Source: CAIWHR01 sp963709525
GTDB lineage: Bacteria > Pseudomonadota > Gammaproteobacteria > Burkholderiales > Casimicrobiaceae
NCBI GenBank assembly: GCA_963709525.1
Contig: CAVPXB010000008.1
Coordinates: 124,001 to 188,000, forward strand
DNA length: 64,000 bases
Direction: 5' to 3'
The notes under the pieces were generated by a model that saw only the letters and a list, made by a program, of their open reading frames with translations, was not told the DNA's origin and ran no database searches. How positions within the stretch are numbered: the first letter of the stretch is position 1; each line of letters opens with the position of its first letter. A program made the translations under genes and the position numbers. Of this stretch, positions 27,598-38,211 are shown piece by piece.

Positions 27598-29820
27598 CTA
27601 CACCTTGATGCCGAGCTTGCGCAGCGGCAACTCGCGCATGGGCTTGCCGGTGGCGGCGAAGATCGCATTCATCACCGCCGGCGCCACCACGGAGATCGGG
27701 GGCTCGCCGACGCCGCCCCAGAAGTCGAAACTCGGCACGATCACCGTCTCGACCTTCGGCATGTCGGTGAGCAGCATCACCGGGTAGCGGTCGAAGTTCT
27801 GCTCGACCACCCGACCCTTGTCGATCGTGCACTCGCCGTACAGCGTGGCGGAGAGGCCATAGACGACCGAGCCTTCGACCTGCGCGGCGATCTGGTCGGG
27901 ATTGACCGCGTGGCCGCAGTTCAGCGCCACCACCATGCGATGGATCTTCAGCTTGCCGTCGGCGCCGAAGGAGATCTCGGCCACTGCCGCTGAATAACTG
28001 CCGAAGCCCATGAACGCTGCGATGCCGCGATGCACGCCGGCGGGCAGCGGCTGGCCCCACCCGGCCTTCGCGGCAACGGCGTCGAGGACGGCCAGATGCT
28101 TCGGGTGCTTGCCCATCAGCGCGCGCCGGAATGCCAGCGGATCGGTGTCCGCCGCCTTGGCGACTTCGTCGATGAAGCACTCGAGGTAGAGGCCGTTCTG
28201 GTTGATGTTGACGCCGCGCCAGGCGCCGACCGGCACGTGCGTGTTGCGCATCGCGTACTCGACCAGCAGGTTGGGGAAGGTGTAGCCCATCTGCGCGTCG
28301 CCGGGCTTGTCGGTGTAGCCCTGCAGCTGGCGGTCATCCTTGCCTTCCCGGGCCGCTGGCGGATTGGCATAGGCGTTGATCGACTGGCCGGACACCCGCA
28401 GGTGCAGGCCGACCAGCTTGCCGGAAGCGTCGAGTCCCGCGGCGAGGCGGCACTGCGAAATCGGCCGGTAGAAGTCGTGCGTCATGTCCTCTTCACGGCT
28501 CCAGATCATCTTGATCGGGATGCCGGGCATCTGCTTGGCGATCGCCGCCGCCTGCTTGACGTAGTCCTGCGTGCCGCCACGCCGCCCGAAGCCGGTGCCC
28601 AGGATGTGTTTGTGCACTTCGCACTTCGCGGGCGGATAGCCGGTCTCCTCGGCCAGCGCGGCGAGCGCAGCCTCGCCGTTCTGCGTGCCCACCCACACTT
28701 CGGCGCGGTCGGCAGTGATGAGCGCGGTGCAGTTCATCGGTTCCATCGTCGCGTGCGCGAGGAAGGGCGTGCTGTAGACCGCCTCGACTTTCTTCGCCGC
28801 GCCTTCGATCGCCTTCAGGGCGTCGCCTTCGTTGCGCATCGCGTGCGCGGTCGCCGCCGTCAGGCCTTCCGCAAGACGCGCGGCGATCGTCGCACTCGAC
28901 TGCACCGCGCCGGCGCCCTCGTCCCACGATATCGGCAGCGCGTCGAGTATCGTCTTCGCCCGCCACCAGGTGTCGGCGACCACCGCCACGGTGTAGTCGT
29001 TGACCTTGACGACGCGCTTGAAGCCCGGACGCTTGGCGATCGCAGCCTCGTCGTAGCTCACGAGCTTGCCGCCAAACACCGGGCAGGCGCGGATCGCCGC
29101 GTTCAACATGCCGGGAAGCTTGACGTCGATCGCGTAGACCAGGCTGCCGTCGAGCTTCTCGGCGGTGTCGAGCCGCTTCATCGACTTGCCGGCGATCTTC
29201 CAGTCCTTCGGGTTCTTGAGCGTGATGCTCTTGGGATCCGGAGGCGACAATTTCGCTGCCGCAGCCGCAACCTTGCCGTAGGACGTGGTGCGCTTCGTCG
29301 CCGCGTGCGTGATGATGCCGTTGGCGACGGTGAGTTCGCTGGCCGGCACTTTCCACTGTTCGGCCGCGGCCTGCAGCAGCATGATTCGCGCCGCCGCGCC
29401 GCCGCGGCGCACGTAGTCTTCGGAGATGCGGATGCCGCGACTGCCGCCGGTGGTCATCTCGCCCCATACCCGGTTGCGGGCGAGGCTCTGGCCCGGCGTC
29501 GGGAATTCGGTGCTCACATTTTTCCAGTCGCACTCGAGTTCCTCGGCGACCAGCTGGGCGAGCCCGGTGAGCGTGCCCTGGCCCATCTCGGAGCGCGCGA
29601 TGCGGACCACGCAGCTGTCGTCGGGCTTGATGACGACCCAGGCGGTCACTTCGGGGCCGGTCGCCGCGCCGGTTGCCGCGGCCGCCGTGCCGGCGTCGGC
29701 ATCGACCAGAAACGGGAAGGGAACGCCGAGGGCGAGTCCGCCGCCCGCAGCGACGGCGGAGCCGATGATGAATCTGCGCCGCGATAGGTTGGTGGCGGGA
29801 ACCGGGGTGGCTTTGGTCAT
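27598..29820 (-). CDS. Molybdenum hydroxylase large subunit (isoquinoline 1-oxidoreductase beta / aldehyde dehydrogenase type)
   Basis: This is the molybdopterin-cytosine-dinucleotide subunit of a xanthine-dehydrogenase-family enzyme. The 740 residues start with a twin-arginine signal (NLSRRRFIIGSAVAAGGG), so the enzyme is exported folded. Family blocks include RSEMGQGTLTGLAQLVAEEL, TTGGSRG, GTGFGRRGGTQDYVKQA and, near the C-terminus, GVGEPPISVVAPAVMNA with the active-site Glu. The substrate may be an aldehyde or N-heterocycle. The 2Fe-2S subunit gene lies 77 bases upstream in the same direction. Confidence 0.88.
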   Translation of the reverse strand: MTKATPVPATNLSRRRFIIGSAVAAGGGLALGVPFPFLVDADAGTAAAATGAATGPEVTAWVVIKPDDSCVVRIARSEMGQGTLTGLAQLVAEELECDWKNVSTEFPTPGQSLARNRVWGEMTTGGSRGIRISEDYVRRGGAAARIMLLQAAAEQWKVPASELTVANGIITHAATKRTTSYGKVAAAAAKLSPPDPKSITLKNPKDWKIAGKSMKRLDTAEKLDGSLVYAIDVKLPGMLNAAIRACPVFGGKLVSYDEAAIAKRPGFKRVVKVNDYTVAVVADTWWRAKTILDALPISWDEGAGAVQSSATIAARLAEGLTAATAHAMRNEGDALKAIEGAAKKVEAVYSTPFLAHATMEPMNCTALITADRAEVWVGTQNGEAALAALAEETGYPPAKCEVHKHILGTGFGRRGGTQDYVKQAAAIAKQMPGIPIKMIWSREEDMTHDFYRPISQCRLAAGLDASGKLVGLHLRVSGQSINAYANPPAAREGKDDRQLQGYTDKPGDAQMGYTFPNLLVEYAMRNTHVPVGAWRGVNINQNGLYLECFIDEVAKAADTDPLAFRRALMGKHPKHLAVLDAVAAKAGWGQPLPAGVHRGIAAFMGFGSYSAAVAEISFGADGKLKIHRMVVALNCGHAVNPDQIAAQVEGSVVYGLSATLYGECTIDKGRVVEQNFDRYPVMLLTDMPKVETVIVPSFDFWGGVGEPPISVVAPAVMNAIFAATGKPMRELPLRKLGIKV

Positions 29821-29897
29821 GGCGGCTCTCCTCGCGTTCACTGGTGTACCTTCGTGCTGCGCACTCCGGTATTCGCGCTCGGGGCGGCCCTTCGCGC

Positions 29898-30377
<480 letters not shown>

Positions 30378-30428
30378 GGTGCTTCCTCCTCCGGTTGCAT
30401 TGCGACGGCGGTACGTCGCTCCATTGCT

Positions 30429-32486
30429 TCAGTTGGCCGCCATCAATCCGCGATCGATCAGCATCGGTTCGATGACGGGGTCGCGACCACGGAACGAACG
30501 GAACGCCGCGGCAGGGTCGAGCGTCCCGCCGGACGAGTAAATATAGCGCAAAAGGCGCTGCGCGGTCGCCGGATCGAAGGGGTCACCCGCCTCGGTGAAG
30601 GCCGCATAGCCGTCCGCGTCGAGCACCTCCGCCCACATGTAAACGTAGTAGCCGGCGGCATAGGAGGAGCCCGAGAAGAGATGCCCGAAATGCGGCAGAC
30701 GGTGCCGCAGCACGATCTCGCGCGGCATGCCGATGCGCGCGAGTTCGTCGCGCTCGAAGGCGCCGAAGTCGATTCCCGCCACATCGCGCCGCGCGTGCAA
30801 GGCCATGTCGATCAACGCGCAAGCCGTGTACTCGACGGTCTCGAAACCCTGGTTGAAACGACGGGCCGCCAGCATCTTCTGCAGCAGCGCTGCGGGGATC
30901 GGCTCGCCGGTTTCGCAATGCCGCGCGTGGCGCTGCAGGACTTCGGGCTCGAAGGCCCAGTGCTCGAAGATCTGCGACGGCAACTCGACGAAATCGCTCA
31001 GCACCTGCGTGCCGGACAGCCGCTCGTAGGTGACGTCGGAGAGCAGGCCGTGCAGGCCGTGCCCGAATTCGTGGAACAGCGTGCGCAGGTCGTCGGCGGA
31101 GAGCAGCGTCGGCTCGCCCGGCGGGGCCTTGGAGAAATTGTTGTTGTTGACGATGATCGGCAGGATGTCCCCGTCGATGCGCGACTGTGTCCGGTACGCA
31201 CTCATCCAGGCGCCGCCGTGCTTCGATTGCCGCGCGTAGTTGTCGAAGAGGAACACGCCCACGGGCTTGCCCGCGCTGTCGCGCACTTCGAACGCGCGCA
31301 CGTCCGGGTGATAGGCGTGCAGGTCGAGTCGTTCGACGAACTCGATGCCGAACAGCCGGCGCGCGGTGTCGAAGGCTGCGGCGAGCATGCGATCGAGGGA
31401 AAAGTAGGGCTTCAATGCGGCGTCGTCGAAGCCGTAGCGCGCGGCGCGCAGCTTCTCCGTCCAGTAGCGCCAATCCCAGGGCTCGATCGGATCGGTCACG
31501 CCAGCGGCGCGCGCCATGTCCGCCAGCGCCGCAGACTCCGCGATCGCCTGCTTGCGCGCCGGTTCCCACACCTCCCGGAGCAAGCGCGCCACGGCGTCCG
31601 GCGTGGCCGCCATCCGGTCGACCAGCGCGTAGTCGGCGTAGGTTTCGTAACCGTGCAGGCGAGCCAGTTCCTGGCGCAGCGCGAGGATCTCCGCCATCAG
31701 CGGCCGGTTGTCGTGCTCGTTGCCGCTCTCGCCGCGCCGCGTCCAGGCCTTGAATGCCTGTTCGCGCAAGTCGCGCCGGTCGGAGAACGTGAGGAAGGGC
31801 ACGACCAGCGAACGCGACAGTGTGATGACCCAGGCGTCGTCGATGCCGCGCTCCTGTGCGGCGGCCCGCGCTGCAGCGCGAATGCCGGCGGGGAGCCCGG
31901 CGAGATCGCGCTCGTCGCGCAGCACCAACCGGTAGCTCGCCTCGTCGGCAAGCACGTTCTGGCTGAATTGCGTCGTGAGCCGCGCGAGTTGTTCATCGAT
32001 CGCCGCCAGGCGCTCGCGCGAGGCAGCGGGCAATGCCGCGCCTGCCCGCACGAAGTCCAGGTGGATGCGGTCGAGAAGCCGCCGTTGCTCCGGCGCGAGC
32101 GCCGGCGATGGCTGCTGCCGGTGCAGCGCGTCGATGCGGGCAAAGAGCGCGGCATCGAGCCGGATGGCGCTTTCATGACCGGCCAGTCGCGGCGACATCT
32201 CGCGCTCGAGCGCCTGCAGCGCGGGAGAGGTTTCGGACGCCGCCAGATTGAAGAACATCTTCTCGATGCGGGAGAGCAGGCGACCGCTGCGATCAAGCGC
32301 GGCGATGGTGTTGTCGAAGCCGGGCGGCTCGGCGCTGCCGGCGATCCGGCCGACCTCCGCCCGATGCGCGGCAATCGCCTCGTCGAAGGCAGGGACGAAG
32401 TGTTCGGGCCGCGTGGCGGCGAAAGGGGGCAGCCCGAATGTCGAAGTCCAGGGCTGCAGCAGGGGATTGTCGTGTTGATGGGTCAT
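30429..32486 (-). CDS. M3-family metallopeptidase (oligopeptidase A / Dcp type)
   Basis: A cytosolic zinc peptidase that degrades short peptides. The 685 residues have the thimet-oligopeptidase layout. The zinc site HEFGHGLH is near residue 465, followed by the family stretches GTQVLSDFVELPSQIFEHWA and SGSSYAAGYYVYMWAEVLDAD. The start is set at the ATG at 32486, where the protein begins MTHQHDNPLLQPW. Upstream in-frame starts add a low-quality lead. It has no signal peptide. PrlC and Dcp cannot be separated with confidence by eye. Confidence 0.9.
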   Translation of the reverse strand: MTHQHDNPLLQPWTSTFGLPPFAATRPEHFVPAFDEAIAAHRAEVGRIAGSAEPPGFDNTIAALDRSGRLLSRIEKMFFNLAASETSPALQALEREMSPRLAGHESAIRLDAALFARIDALHRQQPSPALAPEQRRLLDRIHLDFVRAGAALPAASRERLAAIDEQLARLTTQFSQNVLADEASYRLVLRDERDLAGLPAGIRAAARAAAQERGIDDAWVITLSRSLVVPFLTFSDRRDLREQAFKAWTRRGESGNEHDNRPLMAEILALRQELARLHGYETYADYALVDRMAATPDAVARLLREVWEPARKQAIAESAALADMARAAGVTDPIEPWDWRYWTEKLRAARYGFDDAALKPYFSLDRMLAAAFDTARRLFGIEFVERLDLHAYHPDVRAFEVRDSAGKPVGVFLFDNYARQSKHGGAWMSAYRTQSRIDGDILPIIVNNNNFSKAPPGEPTLLSADDLRTLFHEFGHGLHGLLSDVTYERLSGTQVLSDFVELPSQIFEHWAFEPEVLQRHARHCETGEPIPAALLQKMLAARRFNQGFETVEYTACALIDMALHARRDVAGIDFGAFERDELARIGMPREIVLRHRLPHFGHLFSGSSYAAGYYVYMWAEVLDADGYAAFTEAGDPFDPATAQRLLRYIYSSGGTLDPAAAFRSFRGRDPVIEPMLIDRGLMAAN

Positions 32487-32750
32487 GGCGAAGTGGGCCG
32501 CGATGGCAGCGCGACGAGCAAAAGAACGTGATGTTACCGGCGTTTGCCGCGCCGCGGTACGCGCTTCAGCGCGCGCTCTGCGCACCCGCTCGCGAATGCC
32601 AAAGCACATGGATCATCGCGGCGCGCTGCGCCTGAAAAGTATCGCCGAGAATCGGCCGGGTGCGCCGCGCGATACACTTACGTGGAAGTTCGATGGCCGC
32701 TGCGACAATCCGTCTCATGCGGGCGCCAGCGCGAAAGATGCTTCGACCAG

Positions 32751-33233
32751 ATGGGCGCTACAGTCGTTTTCGATCGCTTGATTGCCTTGCTCGACGGCAA
32801 GGGGGTGGCTTACGACGTGTTGCGACACGAACCCGTCCATACGAGCGAGGAGGCGGCGCGGGTCCGCGGCACGCCGCTTGCCAGCGGTGCGAAGGCGCTG
32901 ATATGCAGGGCGGACGGGCGGTTTGTCCTGCTCGTGCTGCCCGGCGACCGGCGCCTCGACAGCGCTCGTGCGAGGAAGGCGCTGGGCGTCAAGAGCCTGC
33001 GCTTTGCCACGCGCGACGAGGTGGAGGAATTGACGTCGCTGACGCCAGGTGCGATTCCTCCCTTCGGACAGGTGTTCGGGATTCCCTCCTACTGCGATCC
33101 CAAGCTGCTCGACGAGCCGACGATCAGCTTCAATGCGGGCGATCACGCGGTGAGCGTGAGCCTGCGCAGCGCCGACTATCTGGTGGTGGAACAGCCGACG
33201 CGCGCGCCGCTGTCCGAGGATCGCTCGCGATGA
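32751..33233 (+). CDS. YbaK/EbsC-family aminoacyl-tRNA deacylase
   Basis: A 160-residue single-domain protein of the YbaK/ProX type, which clears mischarged tRNA in trans. The first helix and strand (LIALLDGKGVAYDVLRHEPVHTSEEAARVRG) and the catalytic-region SGAKALICRADGRFVLLVLPGD with its conserved Lys match the family. FASTGAIPPFG-like SLTPGAIPPFGQVFG forms the substrate loop. An upstream in-frame ATG at 32544 exists, but the family N-terminus begins at 32751. It lies 89 bases before the large PEPCK-like gene. Confidence 0.8.
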   Translation: MGATVVFDRLIALLDGKGVAYDVLRHEPVHTSEEAARVRGTPLASGAKALICRADGRFVLLVLPGDRRLDSARARKALGVKSLRFATRDEVEELTSLTPGAIPPFGQVFGIPSYCDPKLLDEPTISFNAGDHAVSVSLRSADYLVVEQPTRAPLSEDRSR

Positions 33234-33322
33234 ATCGTTGGGCCTGCGCCGAAATTCGCATGCAGGTCCCGCCATCTCAGTCTCAACAGGCAAAGTCACC
33301 AAACATCCGAGCTGGAGCGATC

Positions 33323-36300
33323 ATGGAATATGCTGTCGACAACACCGTCGTAACACCTGAAAACCTGAGCGCCGCGATCAGTTTGCGCCTCGCGCTGCTG
33401 GGGTTTCCTCTGCCGACCGAGGCCGCGTGGACACGGCTCATGGCGCCGATTTTTGCGCGCCAGCGCGAGTTGAGCCGGCGCCTTGCCGACCGGCTCTCCC
33501 CTACGGACACGCGGATCCAGAAATTCCTCACCGATTACCTGGCGGAGATCGGCCCGGCGCCTACGCTGCCGCGACGCACGCTGGTGCTCGACCAGCCCGG
33601 GATCGCGCGCGGACTTTCGCTGCCCGCCGACGGCGATCGTTTCGCGTCGCCGTTGCTCGAGAGCTATCGCCTGCGCAACGGCGTGCTGCACAACCCGGCC
33701 AACGATCGCCGGACCACGTCGGGCGTATTCCACGTGGCCGAAGGCGGCCTGCCCATTCCGGACGACAAGAAAGCGGTCCCGAAAGCGACCTTCGCCGGAC
33801 TGCTGGCGCTGGCGCTGACGCCCCCCGAGGAGTCGTTGCGCCTTCCGTTCACGGCAGGCGCGCTCACTTCGGCCGGATGTTTCGTTTCGTTGCTGCTGCG
33901 GCCGCTCGTCGTGCCTGCGGTGCCGGGATTCACGGCGGAAAAGCGCATGGAGGTCCGCTTCTTCGCGCCGGGCTCGCTCGTCTCCAACCTCGATTTCGTC
34001 GAGTGCGTCTTCGGCAACGGGGGCGATCCCTACCTGCCGGAAAACGATGCCTCGCTCGATCCGGAAGGATGGACCGGGCACTCCGGTTGCGTGATTCTCG
34101 CACCGCATCTCACGAGCGTGACCAAGCAGTCCGTTGGCCTTCCGCAGTGGGATCTCGCCACGCCGCGGCAGCGGCGCGACGGCATGTGCTACAAGGCCGT
34201 GGACGAACTCTACAACGGCGGCAGCGCATTCAAGATCTGCGCGCGGGATGCTCGCGGCGTGATCGTGACGATCATCGCCGACAACTATTTCGGCTACTGC
34301 AAGAAAGAGGTCAAGACCCAGATCAGCTATTCGGCCAACCTCTTCGGTTCCGCCGAAGAGGAGCACTCCGGCGGCGCGCTGGTCTTTCCCAGCTTCGATC
34401 AGGGCGACGCATTCACCGGGTTCTCGGCCGCCGACCGCTACTCGCTGGCAGAGGTTCTGGCCCGGGATCCCGAGCGATTCGTGCTGGAACCCGAAGGCCA
34501 CGCGCAGGACCGGATGGAGCCGCAGGTGGTGCTGGTGCCGGAGGAGTCCTCGTTCGCCCTGCGCAGCCAGACGATCTCGTGGCGGAAGGCGGACGGAGGC
34601 GAGTCGTCGATCAAGTTGCTGGCGGGCAAGACCTATCTGCGTCCCAGCGGTTTGCGGGTGCAGATGGAACCGGTGCGCGGCGAGCGCGGCCAGTGGCGCA
34701 TCGTCACCACGTCGGCCGACGCCACCGCCTGCCACAAGCCCTGTACGGTCTCCGGGGGCGGCAAGTCCGAGATCTCCAAGGCGATTTCCGACGCGATCCT
34801 TCCCGGCCACGTATTTGTGGCCGACTTCGAGCGCGACATGGACGCGGTGGCGGCGCTACTCGTACGCGATTTTTCCGATCGATTCAGCGACGCCGCGGCC
34901 AACGGCGTCGATCACCGCCTGGTCCTCGGCAGCGAGCGTTCGCTCGGCAGCGTCATCAAGCTCCTCACCCCGTCCAGCCGCGACTACAACGACGCCCACA
35001 ACACGTGGCTCGCCTCCATCCCGCAGCACATCAAGGAACTGGCGTTCGTGGTGAAGCGCTTTTATCGCCCGGAGTGGGGCGACGCCTGGCGGAACCATTT
35101 CTCGGTCGACGTGATCAACGGACGCCCGGGCAACGAACTGAAGCTCGATGGTCGCAAGCTCATCGTGAACACGCTGCGCGTAGGCTTCGAGATCGATGGT
35201 TCGTGGCGCGTGTTCGGGTTGCGCCACGATTTCCACCCCGCGGCCAAAGTGCAGATGGAAGACGACATCACCGCCAGCGTGGTGGCGCCGCCCGGCGCCG
35301 GTGCCGCCGCTTCGGGTGCCGCCTCGCAGAAGTTCGTCCAGAATTGCGAGTACCGCCTGTTCCAGCGGCCCGACGATGCGATCCACCGCGGCTACGATCA
35401 GCAGGCGGAGGCGGACATCGCGAGTCCGGGCACGTTCATCTCCAACTTCGCGCCGCTCGACCGCGCTGCCGCGCGCGACCTGGTGGACGACGCCAGAGGG
35501 TTCAGTGCCTACACCGAGCCGATGCAGCAGCTCATACGCGCTGCGGCCGATGCACCGGAGGGGTCGTCGCCCGCCTATTTCGTTTCCTCCGCGCATCCGC
35601 GCATCGTGGACGGCAAGCCGTCGAAGAACCCGCGCTACCTGCAGCTGCGTCCCGACCTCGCCCGCCCGCACGAGACCGCCATTGCGATGCTGGCGCTGCG
35701 CCTCAACCGCAAGCTTTCCGCCGCCGCGCCGCTCGCGACGCCAGTCCACGTCGTGGCGGCCGGCCGGCGCAACAATCCGCCCGAGCCGGGCGTGCGCCCG
35801 CTTTGCCTCTTCAATCCCCTGCACTACATGGAGCTGCCCGAGCTGTTCATGGAGTTCATCAGTTCGATGACGGGCAAGTCGCCCTCCACCACCGGGGCAG
35901 GTTCGGAGGGCGCGCTCACCAAGGGCCCGTTCAATGCGCTCCCGGCGATCATCGATCTCAACGCTGCACTGGTGTCCTTCGTGCTCACCGGGCATGACGG
36001 CTGGGTGTCGTGCGCGGGTTACGTCGGACCGCAGGTGCGCGTGGATCACGATATCAGCCTGCTGGTGCCCGAGGTGTTCGCGCGCATGAGCGCCAGCGAG
36101 CGCAGCGCGAAGAATCTCATCGCCGACGGCTGCCTCGAACGCCTCGCCGATTTCGAGCATCGCGGCAGCACCGTCCTGGCAAGCCGCCTCGGTTATCGGG
36201 TGACCGCGCGTTTCGTCCACGGCTACTTCGGCCGCGTATTCACCCACCCGCACGTCGTGTTCACCGAAGAGATGCTGCGTCCCGAGTTGCAGGACGTGGA

Positions 36301-36742
36301 CGTCTTCGCCGATGGCATGGCCAATATCGTCGCCACGCATCAAAGGGTGGCAGAGAGCTATTACGCCGACGGCAGCCTGTCGATGGCCTGCCCGCCGCTG
36401 CACGCGCTGCTCGAGATCATGGCGCACGGCCACACCGGCGCCGGCCACGCGCTGCATTCGCCCGAGGTGCGGGATCTCTTCACGCGCGAAAGCGTGCTTG
36501 CGAGCGACTGGTATGCGGCGCGCCTCGATGCGAAGCAACGCAGCGACCAGGCTCGCAGCGCGCATGGAGTGGCCGCGCTCGACGACTTCCTCCGTCGTCC
36601 CGGCAACGCCGGCGTCATCGCTCGCCTGGGGCTTGCAGCGCGGCTTGCCCGCGCGCAGGCCGAGCAGGCGCGTGTGCGCTCGGAGGCGTATCGCCTGGAA
36701 CTCGTCGGCACGATCGGGTTGCAGCCGCTCGACGGCTATTGA
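33323..36742 (+). CDS. Probable PPi-type phosphoenolpyruvate carboxykinase
   Basis: This 1139-residue protein is intact and cytosolic. Its size is close to that of the PPi-dependent PEP carboxykinases described from Propionibacterium and Entamoeba (about 1130-1150 residues), which convert oxaloacetate plus PPi to PEP plus phosphate. A P-loop-like SGGGKSEISK lies near residues 477-486, in the place where ATP/GTP enzymes have their phosphate loop. Other conserved-looking blocks are GHSGCVILAPHLTS, FNPLHYMELPELFMEF and GHDGWVSCAGYVGPQVRVDHD. No signal peptide or membrane helix is seen. A GGAG precedes the ATG. The assignment rests on recalled family features, so a related function of unknown type remains possible. 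Confidence 0.65.
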   Translation: MEYAVDNTVVTPENLSAAISLRLALLGFPLPTEAAWTRLMAPIFARQRELSRRLADRLSPTDTRIQKFLTDYLAEIGPAPTLPRRTLVLDQPGIARGLSLPADGDRFASPLLESYRLRNGVLHNPANDRRTTSGVFHVAEGGLPIPDDKKAVPKATFAGLLALALTPPEESLRLPFTAGALTSAGCFVSLLLRPLVVPAVPGFTAEKRMEVRFFAPGSLVSNLDFVECVFGNGGDPYLPENDASLDPEGWTGHSGCVILAPHLTSVTKQSVGLPQWDLATPRQRRDGMCYKAVDELYNGGSAFKICARDARGVIVTIIADNYFGYCKKEVKTQISYSANLFGSAEEEHSGGALVFPSFDQGDAFTGFSAADRYSLAEVLARDPERFVLEPEGHAQDRMEPQVVLVPEESSFALRSQTISWRKADGGESSIKLLAGKTYLRPSGLRVQMEPVRGERGQWRIVTTSADATACHKPCTVSGGGKSEISKAISDAILPGHVFVADFERDMDAVAALLVRDFSDRFSDAAANGVDHRLVLGSERSLGSVIKLLTPSSRDYNDAHNTWLASIPQHIKELAFVVKRFYRPEWGDAWRNHFSVDVINGRPGNELKLDGRKLIVNTLRVGFEIDGSWRVFGLRHDFHPAAKVQMEDDITASVVAPPGAGAAASGAASQKFVQNCEYRLFQRPDDAIHRGYDQQAEADIASPGTFISNFAPLDRAAARDLVDDARGFSAYTEPMQQLIRAAADAPEGSSPAYFVSSAHPRIVDGKPSKNPRYLQLRPDLARPHETAIAMLALRLNRKLSAAAPLATPVHVVAAGRRNNPPEPGVRPLCLFNPLHYMELPELFMEFISSMTGKSPSTTGAGSEGALTKGPFNALPAIIDLNAALVSFVLTGHDGWVSCAGYVGPQVRVDHDISLLVPEVFARMSASERSAKNLIADGCLERLADFEHRGSTVLASRLGYRVTARFVHGYFGRVFTHPHVVFTEEMLRPELQDVDVFADGMANIVATHQRVAESYYADGSLSMACPPLHALLEIMAHGHTGAGHALHSPEVRDLFTRESVLASDWYAARLDAKQRSDQARSAHGVAALDDFLRRPGNAGVIARLGLAARLARAQAEQARVRSEAYRLELVGTIGLQPLDGY

Positions 36743-36872
36743 TCCGGCACCTCGATGTCGCCACGCGCGGCGTCGGCGTGCGGCGTACGCGCCCCAATGC
36801 GCCTGCAGGAGCACGGTCTTCTCCGCGTCGCACCTCGACTGCGCGACGGCGCGCGCGATCATCGATGCGGCA

Positions 36873-37583
36873 TCAGCACCGCGCTCCGTCCTTCTCCAGG
36901 CTGCGCGCCATCTCGGCGTAACCGCGCTTGCGCGCCATTTCGAGCGGCAGCGTGCCGCTGCGGTCGCGCAGGCAGACGTTGGCGCCGGCATCGACCAGCG
37001 CCTTCAACGTCGCGATGTGACGTGGCCCGCCGTCGCCCAGGACGATGGACTCGATCAGCGCCGTCCAGTGCAGGTTGTTGACGTGATCGAGCGGCGCCCG
37101 CGCCGCGATGAGCTGCCGCACGACGCCGGCGTGGCCGAGGTGCGCGGCGGCGATCAGCGCCGTGCCGTCGTAGCGACTCGTCACCTGGCCGGCGCTGGCG
37201 CCAAGCGCCAGCAGCAGCGCCAGCGTTGCCTCGTCGTTCGCGACCGCGGCGATGGTGACGGCGTCGTAGCGGTCGTTCTCCAGCGCATCGATATTGGCGC
37301 CGCCCCGCACCAGCGCCCGCACGGCGTCCTGATGCCGCGCGTACGTCGCCACATGCAGCGCCGTGCGACCGTGACCGTCGCGCGCTTCGAGCGCCGCGCC
37401 GCCGGCGACGAGCTCGCCGATGCGCCGCGCGTCTCCGCGCCAGGCGGCAGCGTGCAGGTCGCGGTAGGCGGCGGCCTCGGTGGCCGATGGCGGCACCTGG
37501 GCCTCTGCCATCGACACCGCACCGCCGGCCAGGCCGGCGACCAGCGCGGCGGCGGCAAGCATCCTTCTCGCCTTCATCGCCAT
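36873..37583 (-). CDS. Secreted ankyrin-repeat protein
   Basis: A 236-residue protein with an N-terminal signal peptide (MLAAAALVAGLAGGAVSMAEA). Five or six ankyrin repeats follow, recognisable from the GRTALHVATYARHQDAVRAL and LIAAAHLGHAGVVRQLIAARA patterns. The last repeat ends GTLPLEMARKRGYAEMARSLE. It probably mediates protein contacts in the periplasm. It lies 21 bases downstream of the GlcG/DUF336 gene in the same direction and may share its message. The partner is unknown. Confidence 0.8.
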   Translation of the reverse strand: MAMKARRMLAAAALVAGLAGGAVSMAEAQVPPSATEAAAYRDLHAAAWRGDARRIGELVAGGAALEARDGHGRTALHVATYARHQDAVRALVRGGANIDALENDRYDAVTIAAVANDEATLALLLALGASAGQVTSRYDGTALIAAAHLGHAGVVRQLIAARAPLDHVNNLHWTALIESIVLGDGGPRHIATLKALVDAGANVCLRDRSGTLPLEMARKRGYAEMARSLEKDGARC

Positions 37584-37604
37584 CCCTCCTCGCCCGCGGT
37601 GCGC

Positions 37605-38117
37605 CTACTTCAACAGGTCCTTGACGCTGTCGAGCGCCGCGATGGCACATTGGTCGTCCAGGCTGCCCGCGGGTGCGCCGCCGATGCCGACCGCGCCGAT
37701 CACCACGTCGCCTGCCTTGATCGGCACGCCGCCGCCGAGCAGCAGAAAACCGGGGATGTCGGTCAGGTTCGCCAAACCGGGATTCTTCTGCGCGTTCTCC
37801 ATCATCGCCAGCGTGCTGGTGCGCGCCGAAGCGGAGGTGTAGGCCTTCTGCAGGCTGGCGCCGATGGTGTGCGGACCGGCGTTGTCGGCACGCTGCACGG
37901 CGCGCACGATGCCGGCACGGTCGACGACGGTGGCGGCCACCGAGTAGCCCTTCTCCTTGCACGCGGCGACCGAGGCGGCGGCGATGCGATTGGCGAGTTC
38001 GAGCGAAACGTTGCGCTCGGTCAGCACCTGGGCATTGGCGATGGAGGTGGCGGCCAGCGGGGCGGTGGCGACGATCAGGGCGGCGGCGAGGCGGGAAATC
38101 GGGGTGCGTGCGTGCAT
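37605..38117 (-). CDS. GlcG/HbpS-family (DUF336) secreted protein
   Basis: A 170-residue protein with a signal peptide ending NAQVL. The DUF336 domain is clear from AAVAACKEKGYSVAATVVDRAGIV, the Ala-rich helix after ASLQKAYTSASARTS and the GGGVPIKAGDVVIGAVGIGGAP loop. Members bind haem or small ligands and often sit beside alcohol oxidation or glycolate genes. Here the gene follows a FixJ-type two-component pair in the same direction, and a candidate operator hairpin lies 95 bases upstream. Confidence 0.85.
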   Translation of the reverse strand: MHARTPISRLAAALIVATAPLAATSIANAQVLTERNVSLELANRIAAASVAACKEKGYSVAATVVDRAGIVRAVQRADNAGPHTIGASLQKAYTSASARTSTLAMMENAQKNPGLANLTDIPGFLLLGGGVPIKAGDVVIGAVGIGGAPAGSLDDQCAIAALDSVKDLLK

Positions 38118-38211
38118 GGGGGTCTCCTGGGCAGAAATCGGTTCAAGCGAACCGTGCAGCCAGTCTGGGCAGGATCCCGGAACTGCTCCATTCGTACGGC
38201 TACGCGTGCGG

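Noticed and set aside
34856..36991. Long minus-strand open frame opposite the PEPCK-like gene (711 residues)
   Set aside because: Composition is typical of an antisense shadow, with no domain, and the plus-strand protein has coherent motifs and a ribosome binding site.
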